Shown: positions 52,321 through 62,426, counted from the first letter of the stretch. The stretch: 64,000 nt of DNA from JAAYAY01 sp963674575 (GCA_963674575.2 CAXXQT010000009.1:248001-312000), one strand, 5' to 3'. Numbers and translations: made by a program. The notes: generated by a model not told the origin, from the sequence alone.

Positions 52321-54678
52321 ATGCGACTCCTTGCCCCCATCTTCTTGCTCGCCGCCATCCCCTTCACCGCCTTGAGCGATGAGCCCACCGCTGCCGGGGC
52401 CGCGACGCTCTGGTACGACGAACCGGCCGGAGCCTGGCTGGAGGCCCTGCCGCTGGGCAACGGTCGGCTCGGCGCCATGGTCTTCGGCGGAACCGCCCGG
52501 GAACGAATCCAGTTCAACGAAGACACCCTCTGGGCCGGCGGACCCCGCGACTACTCCCATCCCGGAGCCGTCGACGCCCTTCCCGAAATCCGTCGCCTCC
52601 TCCTGGAAGGCCGCCAGAAAGAGGCCGAAGCGCTCGCCATGGAGAAATTCATGAGCGTGCCCCTCCGCCAGGTTGCCTACCAGGCCTTCGGCGACTTGCT
52701 CCTCGAATTCCCCGGCCACAACGAGGTGACGAACTACCGGCGCCAACTGGATCTCGACGCCGCCATCGCCACCGTCCAGTACGAACACGACGGAGTGACC
52801 TACACCCGCGAGGCCCTCGCCAGCTATCCCGACCAGGTCATCGCCCTCCGGCTTCAAGCCAGCCGCCCAGGGGCAATCACCTGCCGCGTCCGGTTCGCAT
52901 CACTCCACAACGAAACAGAAACCATCGCCGATGCCTCCGCCAGAACGCTCACCCTCACCGGCAAGGTCGACCCCTACGAATTCCCCCGGAGTGGCGGACA
53001 GACCGTCGAAAGTGTATTGACCTTCTGCGCAACTTTGAAAGCCCACGTCCAAGGCGGACACGTCTCGACCCAAGACGGCGCCCTGAAAATCGACGGCGCC
53101 GACGAAGTCTGCTTCTACCTCGCCGCCGCCACAAGCTACGACGGCTATGAGAAGATCGGTGGCGACCCCGTCGCCAAGTGTCACGCCGTCCTGAAGCCCC
53201 TCAATGAAAAACCCTTCGAGACCGTGCGGCAACGGCACCGCCAAGACTACCAGCCGTTGTATCGCCGCGTCTCCTTCGATCTCGGCGCTACGGACGCCTC
53301 CCAGTTGCCCACAGACGAACGAATCGCCCACTACGCCGATGGTAACGATCCCCAACTGGCCGCCTTGTTCTTCCAGTACGGCCGTTACCTGCTCATCGCC
53401 AGCAGTCGTCCCGGCGCCCAGCCGGCCAATCTGCAAGGCGTGTGGAACGACAGCCTCGCGCCCTCCTGGGAAAGCAAGTACACGACCAACATCAACACGG
53501 AAATGAATTACTGGCCCGCCGAGGTCTGCAACTTGAGCGAGTGCCACGAGGCCCTGTTCAACGCCTTGGACGAAGTCGTCCAATCAGGTCGCCGCACCGC
53601 CCGGGTCCACTACGGCGCCCGCGGCTGGGTCCTCCATCACAACTTCGATCTCTGGCGCGGCACGGCCCCCATCAACAACTCCAACCACGGCATCTGGCCC
53701 GTCGGCGGCGCCTGGTTGTGCCAGCATCTCTGGTGGCGCTACCAGTTCCATCCGGATAAGGACTTCCTCCGCGACCGAGCCTATCCGATCCTCCGCGACG
53801 CCTCCCTGTTCTTCGTCGACACGCTCGTCGAAGATCCGCGAAATGAGTCGCACTGGTTGATCTCCGGCCCTTCCAATTCGCCCGAGAACGGCGGACTGGT
53901 CATGGGACCCACCATGGACCACCAGATCATCCGCTCTCTGCTCGGCTGGACGATCGAGGCCAGCGAGATCCTAGGCGTGGATGCCGACCTCCGCAAGCAG
54001 TGGACGGAGGTGAGGGCAAGAATCGCCCCAAACCAGATCGGCAGCCAGGGCCAGTTGCAGGAGTGGCTCGAAGACGTCGACTCTCCGAAGAACCACCACC
54101 GCCACTTCTCCCATATGTGGGGCGTCTTTCCCGGATGTGAAATCGGACCGTGAAGCCGCGCCCGACCTGAGCGCGGCCGCACTCAAGTCGCTCCAGTGGC
54201 GCGGCGACGGTCCCGTCGGCTGGAGCCGGGCCTGGCAAGTCCACCTCTACGCCCGCTTCGGCGATGGCGATACCGCCCACGATCGGGCTCGTTCGCCTCA
54301 TCGCCCACAACTCGGCCCCCAACCTTCTGGACCGAATCTGGGAAGACCGTCCCGAGCCGTTCCAGATTGAAGCCAACCTCGGGGGCAGTTCCGGAATCGC
54401 CGAGATGCTCCTTCAGAGTCAACGCGGCAAGATCCGTCTGCTGCCCGCCCTGCCCAAGGCCTGGCCCAACGGCTCCCATCCACGGCCTCCGTGCCCACGG
54501 CGGCCTGGAAGTGGACCTCGACTGGTCCCAGGGCCGTCTCGACCAGGCCGTGCTCCGAGCTGACGCCCCAGGGACCTTCGAACTGGTCGCCCCGCCCGGC
54601 TTCACAATCGCCGGCCCCACAACCGTCACCCTCCGCCCCGGCGAACCCTACCGCGTCACAATCGAAACCACGAAGTAA
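52321..54678 (+). pseudogene. GH95-family alpha-L-fucosidase-like gene with three frame changes at its 3' end
   Basis: The ATG at 52321 starts a signal peptide (LLAPIFLLAAIPFTAL). The first 610 codons read cleanly and carry GH95 features: W-Y-D-E-P-A..W-L-E-A-L-P-L-G-N-G-R-L-G-A-M, F-N-E-D-T-L-W-A-G-G, N-T-E-M-N-Y-W-P-A-E and H-R-H-F-S-H. After 54130 the expected C-terminus continues only by switching frame three times: near 54135-54147 (D-L-S-A-A-A-L-K-S-L), near 54285 (V-R-L-I-A-H-N) and near 54475 (H-G-L-R-A-H-G-G-L-E-V-D), ending at TAA 54678. Each switch equals one extra base. It is either a decaying gene or consensus error. Confidence 0.8.
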
Positions 54679-54806
54679 CCACACCCAGGAATCCCCCAAA
54701 TGCCATCCCCATCGCAAATCCTCCTCTACTTCAACCCTCCCTCCCCAGCGCAGCGTGGGGGAGGGCCGGGGAGGGGCTGAATCGCCATCGATCTTTCCCA
54801 CCTCCC

Positions 54807-56024
54807 GACTCCCTCACCCTCCTCGTCTACCTCCTCCTCGCCGTTGCGGCCAGAGCAGACACTCCAAAGCCCGACCCATGCCGTGTCTTCGACTTCCCCA
54901 CAACCGGCGTCACCTTCCGCGCCGACTTCGACGGCGCCCGACTGAACGACGCGGCCCTCGGAGATTCCGGCGAGTTATCGCATCGTGATCCGCCCGGAAA
55001 ACACCCCCATCAACAACAGTGCCTGGTATGCCTTCCAGGTCTCGGCAACCACGCCCGCAGACAATCACGATCAAGCTGACCTACGAAAACGGCTCCCATC
55101 GCTATCGCCCCAAGCTCAGCATCGACGGAAAAACCTGGCGTCCCCCTTGCCGCCGACTGCTACAAGTCGAGCAAAGCTTCCGCCATGCTGCGGGTCGAAG
55201 TTGGCCCCACGCCGCTCTGGGTCTGCGCCCAGGAACAGGTCGGCACGGCGACGCTGAACGGCTGGATGGACAAGATCGCCGAACTGCCCTTCGTGGAGGA
55301 AACGACCATCGGCCAATCGGTGGAAGGCCGGCCCCTTCGCCAACTCACCATTCGATCGGGCGAACCGGCCTACGCCGTTGCCATCGTCGGCCGCCAGCAT
55401 CCCCCCGAGATCACCGGCACCATCGCCCTCATGGAGTTCGTCGACACACTCACCGGACCGAGCGATCTGGCCGTGCAGTTCCGCAGTTCCTTTGAGGTTC
55501 TCGTGGCCCCCCTGATGAACCCCGACGGCGTGAGCCATGGCAACTGGCGCCACAACTGCCACGGTGTGGACCTCAACCGCGATTGGGGGCCCTTTGCCCA
55601 ACCGGAGACCCGGGCCGTCCGTGATTCGATCCTTCGCTACCAGGGAGAATCGACGCCAGAACTGGCCTTCTTCCTCGATTTCCACTCCACGCATCACGAC
55701 GTCTTCTATGTCCAGACCGGCAAGGAACCCGTCTGCCACGACGGCTTTTCCGGGCGTTGGCTTCAGGCCCTGGGCGAGCGGCTCCCGGACTACAAGGTCC
55801 GCCAGGAACCGAATTCCGGAACCCGACCGTTGTCGAAGGTCTGGGCTCGAACCACAATGAAGATACCCGCCGTCATCTACGAGGTGGGCGACAAGACCGA
55901 TCGTGCTCTCATTCGCACGGTCGCCCGAACCTCCGCCCAGGAGATGATGCGGCTTCTCCTCGAAGAGGTCGAGTCCGAGGCAGCCCAATCCAATCCCGTG
56001 CTAGAAGAGGCCGCGGCGCCCTGA
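54807..56024 (+). pseudogene. M14-family zinc carboxypeptidase, 5' third broken by frame changes
   Basis: The 3' part (55185-56024) is an intact M14 domain: R-Q-H-P-P-E (zinc His and Glu), N-P-D-G, R-H-N...G-V-D-L-N-R-D-W (substrate binding), F-H-S-T-H-H (third zinc ligand) and Y-E-V-G-D-K (catalytic Glu). Upstream, an exported N-terminal region can be followed only across three frames: S-L-T-L-L-V-Y-L-L-L-A-V-A-A-R-A (54810 on), Y-R-I-V-I-R-P-E-N (54976 on) and I-T-I-K-L-T-Y-E-N (about 55067 on), joining the M14 frame near 55150. No clean start codon is found. Alone, the 55185 frame would make a 279-aa unexported peptidase. Confidence 0.75.
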
Positions 56025-56025
56025 C

Positions 56026-56140
56026 AAGGAGAACTGCCGACTCACGGGGACTGGTCCATTTTTCGGTCAGCAAAGTGTTTTGGCGAACATGCGTCGACCG
56101 AAAACATGGACCCGTCCCCTTCCTTCACCACTTCTCCTGA
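56026..56140. repeat. Foldback repeat, copy 4
   Basis: Same layout as 37406-37530 (GGGGACTGGTCCATTTTTCGG, CCGAAAACATGGACCCGTCC), outer arms AAGGAGAAC / TTCTCCT. It begins 1 nt after the M14 stop and ends 56 nt before the GH5 start. Confidence 0.85.
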
Positions 56141-56196
56141 GCCCTGAGCCTTTCACGGGCGGGCAAAGCCGAAATCCGGAACAAGGCAAGAGAACC

Positions 56197-57774
56197 ATGA
56201 AGAGCACCCTTCGCGTAGCCCCCTCAGCGGCAGGCCGAGCCTGTCGTATTTCCCTGATGATTCTAACCGTGCTGGTCGCCACGGCCGGACCGGCCCGCAG
56301 CGCGGAGGAACCGACGGCGGTTCGCACGTTCGTCGATTTCGAGAAAGCGGATTCCGTCCAACTCCGCACGAACCAGGCCACGGCCCGGCCGGTGGCAGGT
56401 GAGAGCGGCCAGGCCCTGGAAATCGTCACCGAGGCCGACGCCAAATGGCCCTCCGTCACCCTCACGCCCCGCGAGGGCAAATGGGACCTGTCGGGCTACT
56501 ACGCCGTCGAAATCGACATCGCCAATCCGGAAGACAAACCCGTTCGCGTGTTGCTGTCGGTGAACAACCCCGGCGCCAACGGCCAGAAGAACTGCAATAC
56601 GGAATCGGTTACCATTCCCGCCGGCAGCAAGGGAGTTCTCCACCTGCCCTTCGGAAACTGGCACGGCGAAACGAACCATCCCATCGACCAGGCCAACGTG
56701 ATCTCCGCCGTCGTCATGCTCGATCGGGCCGGACGCTCCGCCCGATTCGTCGTCGACAACCTTCGCGCCATCCCCTTCGGTTCGGGAGTCGCCGAAGAAC
56801 TGATGGCGACCGATTTCTTCCAGCAGATGAAGCCGGTGCTCGGTCGCGGCGTGAACCTGGGCAACATGCTTGAAGCGCCGCGCGAGGGCGAGTGGGGAGT
56901 CCGCGTGAAAGAGGAGTACTTCGAACTGATCCAGTCCGCGGGCTTCGATTCCGTGCGGATCCCGGTTCGCTGGTCCTCCCATGCCGCCAAGGATGCTCCC
57001 TACACGATCGATCCAGAATTCCTGGATCGGGTCGAATGGGTTGTGCGCCAGGCCATGGCGCACCGGCTCTATGCCGTGCTCAACATGCACCATTACGAGG
57101 AGATCTTCCATCAGCCCGACCAGCACCGCGAGCGGTTCCTCGCTATGTGGGGCCAGATTGCGGAACGATTCAAGGACTGCCCCGAGGCGCTCTATTTCGA
57201 ACTGCTCAACGAGCCCCACGAAAAGCTCGATGCCGAGAAGTGGAATGCCCTGGCGGCTGAGGCCCTGGCCGTCGTGCGGAAGACGAATCCCTCGCGCAAG
57301 GTCGTCATCGGTCCGGCCGACTGGAACGGCATCGACGCCCTCGAACGACTGGTCCTGCCGGAAGAGGATCGGAACCTGATCGCCACCTTCCACTACTACA
57401 AGCCCTTCCAATTCACGCACCAGGGAGCGGGCTGGGTGGGAACCAACGCCAACAAGTGGCTTGGCACGACCTGGACGGCCACACCCGCCCAGCGGCAGGC
57501 CGTGATCAACGACCTGGACAAGGCCCTCGCCTGGAGTGTCGAGCACCAAAGGCCCATCTACATGGGCGAGTTCGGGGCCTACAGCAAAGCGGACATGGAA
57601 TCTCGGGCCCGCTGGACCCGCTTCCTGGCCACCGAAGCCGCCCGCCGCAAAATCGCTTCCGCCTACTGGGAGTTCTGCTCCAGCTTCGGTGTCTACGATC
57701 CCGATCAGGGTGCCTGGCGTGCCCCTCTCAAGTCGGCCTTGCTCGACCCGCTCCCCAAGGAATCAGGCAAGTGA
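56197..57774 (+). CDS. Exported GH5-family glycoside hydrolase
   Basis: The ATG at 56197 is chosen because the longer frame reads through a foldback repeat. The 525-aa protein has a signal peptide (ISLMILTVLVATAGPARSA), a beta-sandwich CBM-like domain (about 40-190), then a GH5 barrel: R-G-V-N-L-G-N-M, V-R-I-P-V-R-W, N-M-H-H-Y, acid/base Glu339 in L-L-N-E-P-H and nucleophile Glu458 in M-G-E-F-G-A. These indicate an endo-acting beta-glucanase or mannanase. Specificity is open. It continues the polysaccharide theme of the GH95 and M14 neighbours. Confidence 0.88.
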   Translation: MKSTLRVAPSAAGRACRISLMILTVLVATAGPARSAEEPTAVRTFVDFEKADSVQLRTNQATARPVAGESGQALEIVTEADAKWPSVTLTPREGKWDLSGYYAVEIDIANPEDKPVRVLLSVNNPGANGQKNCNTESVTIPAGSKGVLHLPFGNWHGETNHPIDQANVISAVVMLDRAGRSARFVVDNLRAIPFGSGVAEELMATDFFQQMKPVLGRGVNLGNMLEAPREGEWGVRVKEEYFELIQSAGFDSVRIPVRWSSHAAKDAPYTIDPEFLDRVEWVVRQAMAHRLYAVLNMHHYEEIFHQPDQHRERFLAMWGQIAERFKDCPEALYFELLNEPHEKLDAEKWNALAAEALAVVRKTNPSRKVVIGPADWNGIDALERLVLPEEDRNLIATFHYYKPFQFTHQGAGWVGTNANKWLGTTWTATPAQRQAVINDLDKALAWSVEHQRPIYMGEFGAYSKADMESRARWTRFLATEAARRKIASAYWEFCSSFGVYDPDQGAWRAPLKSALLDPLPKESGK

Positions 57775-57873
57775 AAAGAGAGGTCACCTCGCCACGTAGT
57801 GGCGCAATGTGAGCCAGGGGTGGCCACTTGGTCACTGCCTGCAAATTGCCGGCAGAATCTGTGTTCTCCAATA

Positions 57874-58103
57874 GACGACCATTCATGGTCGTTGTCCGCC
57901 GTAGGCGGTAGTAGGCCCGTCGTTTACGGCGGGTCACGTAGCCTAAACTCGGGTTCGCATCTCCTCCCTGCCGCCGCCTTCGGCGGCGGCAGGGAGGAGA
58001 TGGAGAGGTGCCGCTGCCTCACGAACCCGTGCTAAAGCACGGGCCTACGCTTTCGGGGAAAAGGGACCGTGAACGGTCCTGTTGTTGGGTTAATACCGTT
58101 CGG
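57874..58103. repeat. Composite palindromic repeat, copy B (about 230 bp, inverted relative to copy A)
   Basis: GACGACCATTCATGGTCG, CCCGTCGTTTACGGCGGG, a long CCTCCCTGCCGCCGCC/GGCGGCGGCAGGGAGG hairpin and CCCGTGCTAAAGCACGGG follow each other in the reverse order of 40878-41098. It begins 100 nt after the GH5 stop. No coding potential. Confidence 0.85.
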
Positions 58104-58314
58104 AATGACATGGCGACCGTTTCTTATCCGGCTGTCGCCTTCCCCCTCTTCAGGGTGAAACCTGGCAACAGAACGGGAAAAACCCGAAAAAACGATGTAA
58201 TCCGCACAGCTTGCCAGCCGATATGTCCTACGAGCGTTTGGCCGCCTGGACGGCCTGTGGCTGTATGGATGCGGCCCTGCCGCTCTGGACTTATTGGAAT
58301 GTGGAGTGACCCCC

Positions 58315-58647
58315 ATGCAAGTGAAAGTCTACACCCCCAGGGTTATTGAGATCCCCAGCGAATACCTGCCTGCTCTCGCCAAGCGAGCTGCCGATAGCCT
58401 CGGCGACCGGGCCGGCGACGTTTCCGCCACTCGCGGCCACCTCGTTCGCCAGGCCGTCCAAGACGGCTTGCTCCGCGAATTCGACGAGTTGGTTGGCAGC
58501 GATGGTACGGTCGACCTCGTCTGCGATCCGGGAATGGAGATTCCCCTCGAGCTGGAAAACCGAACGCTTACGCTGACCGAGCTTCTCGACGCCCTGCAGG
58601 TCAAACGCGGGTGGGGAGAGGTCAAGGCGGCATCCGAAGCAGCGTGA
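58315..58647 (+). CDS. Small hypothetical protein
   Basis: 110 aa from ATG 58315 (an upstream TTG would add seven residues). A mixed alpha/beta soluble protein: V-K-V-Y-T-P-R-V-I-E-I-P-S-E-Y-L-P-A-L opening, a helix with T-R-G-H-L-V-R-Q-A-V, and an acidic C-terminal half. No family recognised. The preceding 58104-58314 segment contains no feature beyond a possible promoter. Confidence 0.55.
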   Translation: MQVKVYTPRVIEIPSEYLPALAKRAADSLGDRAGDVSATRGHLVRQAVQDGLLREFDELVGSDGTVDLVCDPGMEIPLELENRTLTLTELLDALQVKRGWGEVKAASEAA

Positions 58648-58788
58648 CGTTCCTTCGAGCCCTCAAGCCCATCAGGAAATGAGGCTTCGGCCAGGTGCCG
58701 CGCATGCGCCACCGGGCCCGGCCACTGCCTGCCACGGGTGCTCGCCGGTTTTGCATCTGGCGGCTGACGGAGGAAGGGACAGAACGGT

Positions 58789-59646
58789 GTGTTCAGGGCA
58801 ACACGCGGGGTGACGGAGCGGTCAGGCCCCTCAAACCGAGCGCTTTGCGGCCCCATTGGGGCGCTTCAGCGGAGAGGCGGCTCCCTCAGCGTGCGGAGGA
58901 GTCGGGTTGTGCAGAAACTGTTGAAGCGCGTGCGAAAGTGGTTGGGGCTCGCCAAGTCGCGTCCTTTCCCGGACGCACCAGATTCCACCAGGAGCAAGTC
59001 GATGTCGGCCATGCCGCACGCCCAGCACATGGAGCGAGTGCTCGAGAGTCTCGCTGCCGGGGCAGTTCCCCAATCGCCCGGAAGCCTCGACATCCCTTCC
59101 CAATGGCGGCTCGTCGCTCGGGATGGCTCGACCAGTGCCGTGACACAGCCCGCCAAAGCGACCGCACAGGACTGCCCCGATTGCCTGGCGGGACGTTGCG
59201 GGCAAAACCCCCAGGGCTGTCAGTGCGGGAATGCCAACTCCACCATTTCGATGACACACCTGACGGATTCCAAGAACGCGAAGAGTACGTCCGACGCGTC
59301 TCACGAGGCTGCTGTCGGCCCGGCCATGCCCCTGGCCAAGCCCCAATTGTTCGAAAAGTCTTCAGAAGAGGCTGTGCACCCCGTTTTCATGGGCGGGGAC
59401 TTGTCAAAGCAGAAGAGCTTTCTCGACCACGCCACTCCCCTTGATCGCGGGGAAAACAAGCACTCCGACGTAACCTCAGCGTCCCGGAATACAGGCGGGG
59501 AACAACCCCTACCTGCACCGAATTCCGCCCCCCATTCCGAAGACGACCTTCAACGGGTCATTGACCGTTGGCCGAATCTGGCTCGCAGCACACGTCGCGC
59601 AATCCTCTTGCTTGTAAGCACTTCCAACGAAGCGGATAGCGCCTGA
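58789..59646 (+). CDS. Low-complexity hypothetical protein with Cys cluster
   Basis: A 285-codon frame. Its first 70 codons are Arg/Pro-rich and doubtful. A cluster C-P-D-C-L-A-G-R-C-G-Q-N-P-Q-G-C-Q-C (about 128-145) and the ending L-Q-R-V-I-D-R-W-P-N-L-A-R-S-T-R-R-A-I-L-L-L-V look coding. The tail recalls the short C-terminal helix of planctomycete proteins found beside recombinases. A competing frame (58695-59444) is also open. The true start may be near ATG 59002. Confidence 0.4.
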   Translation: MFRATRGVTERSGPSNRALCGPIGALQRRGGSLSVRRSRVVQKLLKRVRKWLGLAKSRPFPDAPDSTRSKSMSAMPHAQHMERVLESLAAGAVPQSPGSLDIPSQWRLVARDGSTSAVTQPAKATAQDCPDCLAGRCGQNPQGCQCGNANSTISMTHLTDSKNAKSTSDASHEAAVGPAMPLAKPQLFEKSSEEAVHPVFMGGDLSKQKSFLDHATPLDRGENKHSDVTSASRNTGGEQPLPAPNSAPHSEDDLQRVIDRWPNLARSTRRAILLLVSTSNEADSA

Positions 59647-59693
59647 TCTTACGCGGCGCGGCGTCTCCTCTTGGAAGCCACTAGGTAGTGGCT

Positions 59694-59759
59694 GGGTGGC
59701 ACGCTCAGAGCAAAGCGATGGGCGTGAACGGTCAAATCACCACGCCCATCGCTTCGCTC
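59694..59759. repeat. Hairpin repeat with 19-bp arms
   Basis: GAGCAAAGCGATGGGCGTG (59708-59726) pairs with CACGCCCATCGCTTCGCTC (59741-59759), one mismatch. Its left flank GGGTGGCACGCTCAGAGC (59694-59711) is identical to 28601-28618 downstream of modC. Confidence 0.75.
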
Positions 59760-60143
59760 TGGACTTGCCTCCCATGAATAGCGGATTGGCCCGCGTTGCC
59801 CCCGCTAATTTCTCTTGTTTGCCGTATCTTATTTATCTTGCCCTGACTAACAGGCGTCTTTCCCGGTGGATTGGCCGGACAGGGGTCCGGATATACCGCC
59901 TGTACGGGCTATGCGGCAGGAGACCGATTTTCCCTTGTCGTCTGGATTTGCGGCCGATGCCAATGAGTAAGGGCCTGAAGTGAATCGAGGAGACACCTTT
60001 GTCTGGTTCGAGCGGATGGCCTACGGGCGGTTGCCTCCTACCAGAACAATCCTCCCAGATTTACAGACCAGGCAGTGGATCCACGACGAACCCCTCAACA
60101 CTCGCGCACGACGCCTCCACATCCCCGGCAAGGGGGGCAAGCG
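59760..60143. other. 384-bp intergenic region before the WD40 gene
   Basis: An AT-rich patch near 59812-59850 may be a promoter. Frames crossing this gap are short and lack support. Nothing else recognised. Confidence 0.45.
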
Positions 60144-62147
60144 GTGCATTGTCCGCTCTGCAACCACCTTCTCGAGGTCGTGCCAAGCTGCACGTCCACC
60201 GAGGTTGTTTGCGAAGGATGCGGCTTCTCCTTTGAGCTTCCTCCTGAGGATTTTTCGGGACGGTCGCCGACGGCGATCCCGTCCCCTTCGAAGGGAGAGG
60301 ACCCGCTCGACTGCTGGTTGGCCGGTGCCCCCATCCGTCAGCGCCAAGCCAGCGATTGGCAGCGGCTCCGACAATGGAGCCGCCGTCGTCCGATTTTCTC
60401 GCGAGCAGTGGCTCTTGCGGGATTTGCCGCCGTTCTGACTGCCGCCGTTTCGACGACCCTGTTCGTTCGTGCAACCGCAGCCCATCGGCAAACCCAGCAA
60501 ACCCTGGCCATTGTGGAGCAGGAGTACGCGCAAAGCCAATCCGATTGCCTGGTTGCCGAACAGCTCGCCCGCAAACATGAGCAAGAGACCCGCCGAGCGG
60601 CCGAAGCTTGCCAGGAAGTGCTGGCAAAACTGCACGATACCGAAGCCAACCTGCGCGACCTTCGTGGACGCTACGAGGTCATGAACCAGGGGCGGGAGCA
60701 GATTGAATCAGCCGCCCGCCTGAGCCTGGCTCGCAGTATGGCAGCCGAGAGTGCTCGGCGTCTGACGGTGCAACCGGCCGAGAGTCTTCTCCTCGCCGAA
60801 CGAGCGATGACCTATCTCAGTGCCCAGGGCGAGCCCGCCGGCCCCCAACTCGAGCAAACCCTGCGCGATGCGGTTGCCTTGACGGGTGATCAGGCCCTGC
60901 GAGGCCACTCCGGCCCCGTGGCGGCGATCGCAGTAAGCCAAAATGGCCGCTGGCTTGTCACGGGAAGTATCGACAAAACCGTGCGACTCTGGGATCTTCA
61001 CGGTTCGGCTCCTGACGAGTCACGCGAGTTGCTTGGCCACGCGTCGCCCGTCCGTTTCGCCCAGGTGTCTCCCGATTCCCGCTGGGCCGTCACCATGGAC
61101 GACCAAGGACGCGTTATCCTTTGGGACCTGCAGGCTCCCGATCCCAGCGAGACCAAGTGGGTCCTGCAAGCGCACCAGGGAAAGGTCTACGATCTGGCCG
61201 TGAGTTCGGATAGTCGCTGGCTTGCCGTGGCCGGGACAGGGGCTTTCGAAGAGGAAGATAACAGTGTGCGTCTCTGGGACCTGAAGAGCCTCTCATGGCC
61301 CAACGGCCACGGACAAACCACGCAAGACGAAGGCGGCACTGCGTCTGTCTGCAATCGCCCCTTTGTCCTTCGCGGCCATCTCGGCCCGGTGCTCGCCGTG
61401 GCCATCACTCCCGACTGCCGTTGGGTCGTTACCGGAAGCGAAGACGAGACGGTTCGACTGTTTGATCTGGCTTCCGACTGCCCTGCGGCCTCGCAAGTGG
61501 TGCTCCGCCAGCACGCAGGACCGGTTACGAGCATCGCGATCAGTCAGGACGGACGTTGGATGGCTACCGGAAGCCGCGATCGAACAGTGCGGCTCTGGGA
61601 TCTCACGACCCCCCAGCCCGGAAGCCGAGCGACGGTACTGGATGGCCACCAAGGAGGGGTCCACTCCGTGGCTATCAGCCCGACAGGTCGCTGGTTGGCA
61701 ACTGCGGCCCACGATCACACGGTCCGGGTCTGGAATATGAACGCCGTCGATCCAGCGGCCACGTGTGTTGTCCTGAGTGGGCAGCAGACGGAAGTCGGCC
61801 CCGTTCGTTTCACGACGGACGGCTCTCGGCTCATTACCGGGGGGGACGACGGGTCAGTTCGTGTCTGGAACCTCGAAACGGCGGACCCAACGCTCAACCC
61901 CGTCGTCCTGCAAGGTCATTGCGGTCCCATCGCCGCCGTGGCGGTCACTCCCGACGGGAAGAGGATCTTGACCGGCTGCCGGGAAGCCACAGACCGAACG
62001 GACTGTCTCGTTCGGCTCTGGGATCTCCCCATTCGCGAGGTGTTGGAAAAGGCTCGCCCGGCAATCGCTCGGCGAATCAATCCCAAAGAGCAGGAGCAGC
62101 TGCTCCTGGAAACGGCCAACCGCACCGATGGTCCTGATCTCCAATAG
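60144..62147 (+). CDS. Zinc-ribbon, single-TM, coiled-coil WD40 repeat protein
   Basis: A GTG start at 60144 follows AGGGGGG (60131-60137), giving 667 aa. The order is: zinc ribbon C-P-L-C...C-E-G-C (about 4-28), a TM helix (about 90-112), a coiled coil (about 115-190), then at least eight WD40 repeats (about 240-640) with W-D-L or W-N-L/M ends. The last repeat is followed by a short helical tail. The layout resembles the sensor half of planctomycete WD40 kinases, but no kinase domain is present. It probably acts as a membrane-tethered scaffold. Confidence 0.85.
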   Translation: MHCPLCNHLLEVVPSCTSTEVVCEGCGFSFELPPEDFSGRSPTAIPSPSKGEDPLDCWLAGAPIRQRQASDWQRLRQWSRRRPIFSRAVALAGFAAVLTAAVSTTLFVRATAAHRQTQQTLAIVEQEYAQSQSDCLVAEQLARKHEQETRRAAEACQEVLAKLHDTEANLRDLRGRYEVMNQGREQIESAARLSLARSMAAESARRLTVQPAESLLLAERAMTYLSAQGEPAGPQLEQTLRDAVALTGDQALRGHSGPVAAIAVSQNGRWLVTGSIDKTVRLWDLHGSAPDESRELLGHASPVRFAQVSPDSRWAVTMDDQGRVILWDLQAPDPSETKWVLQAHQGKVYDLAVSSDSRWLAVAGTGAFEEEDNSVRLWDLKSLSWPNGHGQTTQDEGGTASVCNRPFVLRGHLGPVLAVAITPDCRWVVTGSEDETVRLFDLASDCPAASQVVLRQHAGPVTSIAISQDGRWMATGSRDRTVRLWDLTTPQPGSRATVLDGHQGGVHSVAISPTGRWLATAAHDHTVRVWNMNAVDPAATCVVLSGQQTEVGPVRFTTDGSRLITGGDDGSVRVWNLETADPTLNPVVLQGHCGPIAAVAVTPDGKRILTGCREATDRTDCLVRLWDLPIREVLEKARPAIARRINPKEQEQLLLETANRTDGPDLQ

Positions 62148-62333
62148 CAGATCACGATGAGATAGTCCGGGGGGAGCGTGCTTTCCCCCAGTACTTCGTC
62201 AAACGTGGGATTCTGACCCCCAAGCTGCTTGGCTGCCCGATTTTGGGTGCCACTGGCTGCTTGTCAGCCAGTGCCAACACGTTGCCTCAAGCGATACCCA
62301 ATTCGCAAACGTGACAGAGCACGCGGGGGAGAT

Positions 62334-62426
62334 TCAGTGATTCTGGCGAACGGTGATCGTCCCTGCCAGGAAAGAAACTCCCAGGAAAAGCAGGAAAATC
62401 GCGGCCTGAATTGCTTCAATCGACAT
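62334..62426 (-). CDS. Candidate 30-aa single-TM protein
   Basis: ATG (62424-62426) to TGA (62334-62336) on the minus strand encodes 30 residues: M-S-I-E-A-I-Q, a hydrophobic helix AAIFLLFLGVSFLAGTI, and a polar T-V-R-Q-N-H tail. An AGGA ribosome-binding site lies 9 nt upstream. The amphipathic start, one TM helix and short charged tail are typical of small membrane subunits or regulators. It is below common ORF cut-offs. Coding status is a prediction. Confidence 0.45.
   Translation of the reverse strand: MSIEAIQAAIFLLFLGVSFLAGTITVRQNH

Noticed and set aside
56080..56196. N-terminal extension of the GH5 protein
   Set aside because: It reads through foldback repeat copy 4, and the signal peptide begins at 56197.
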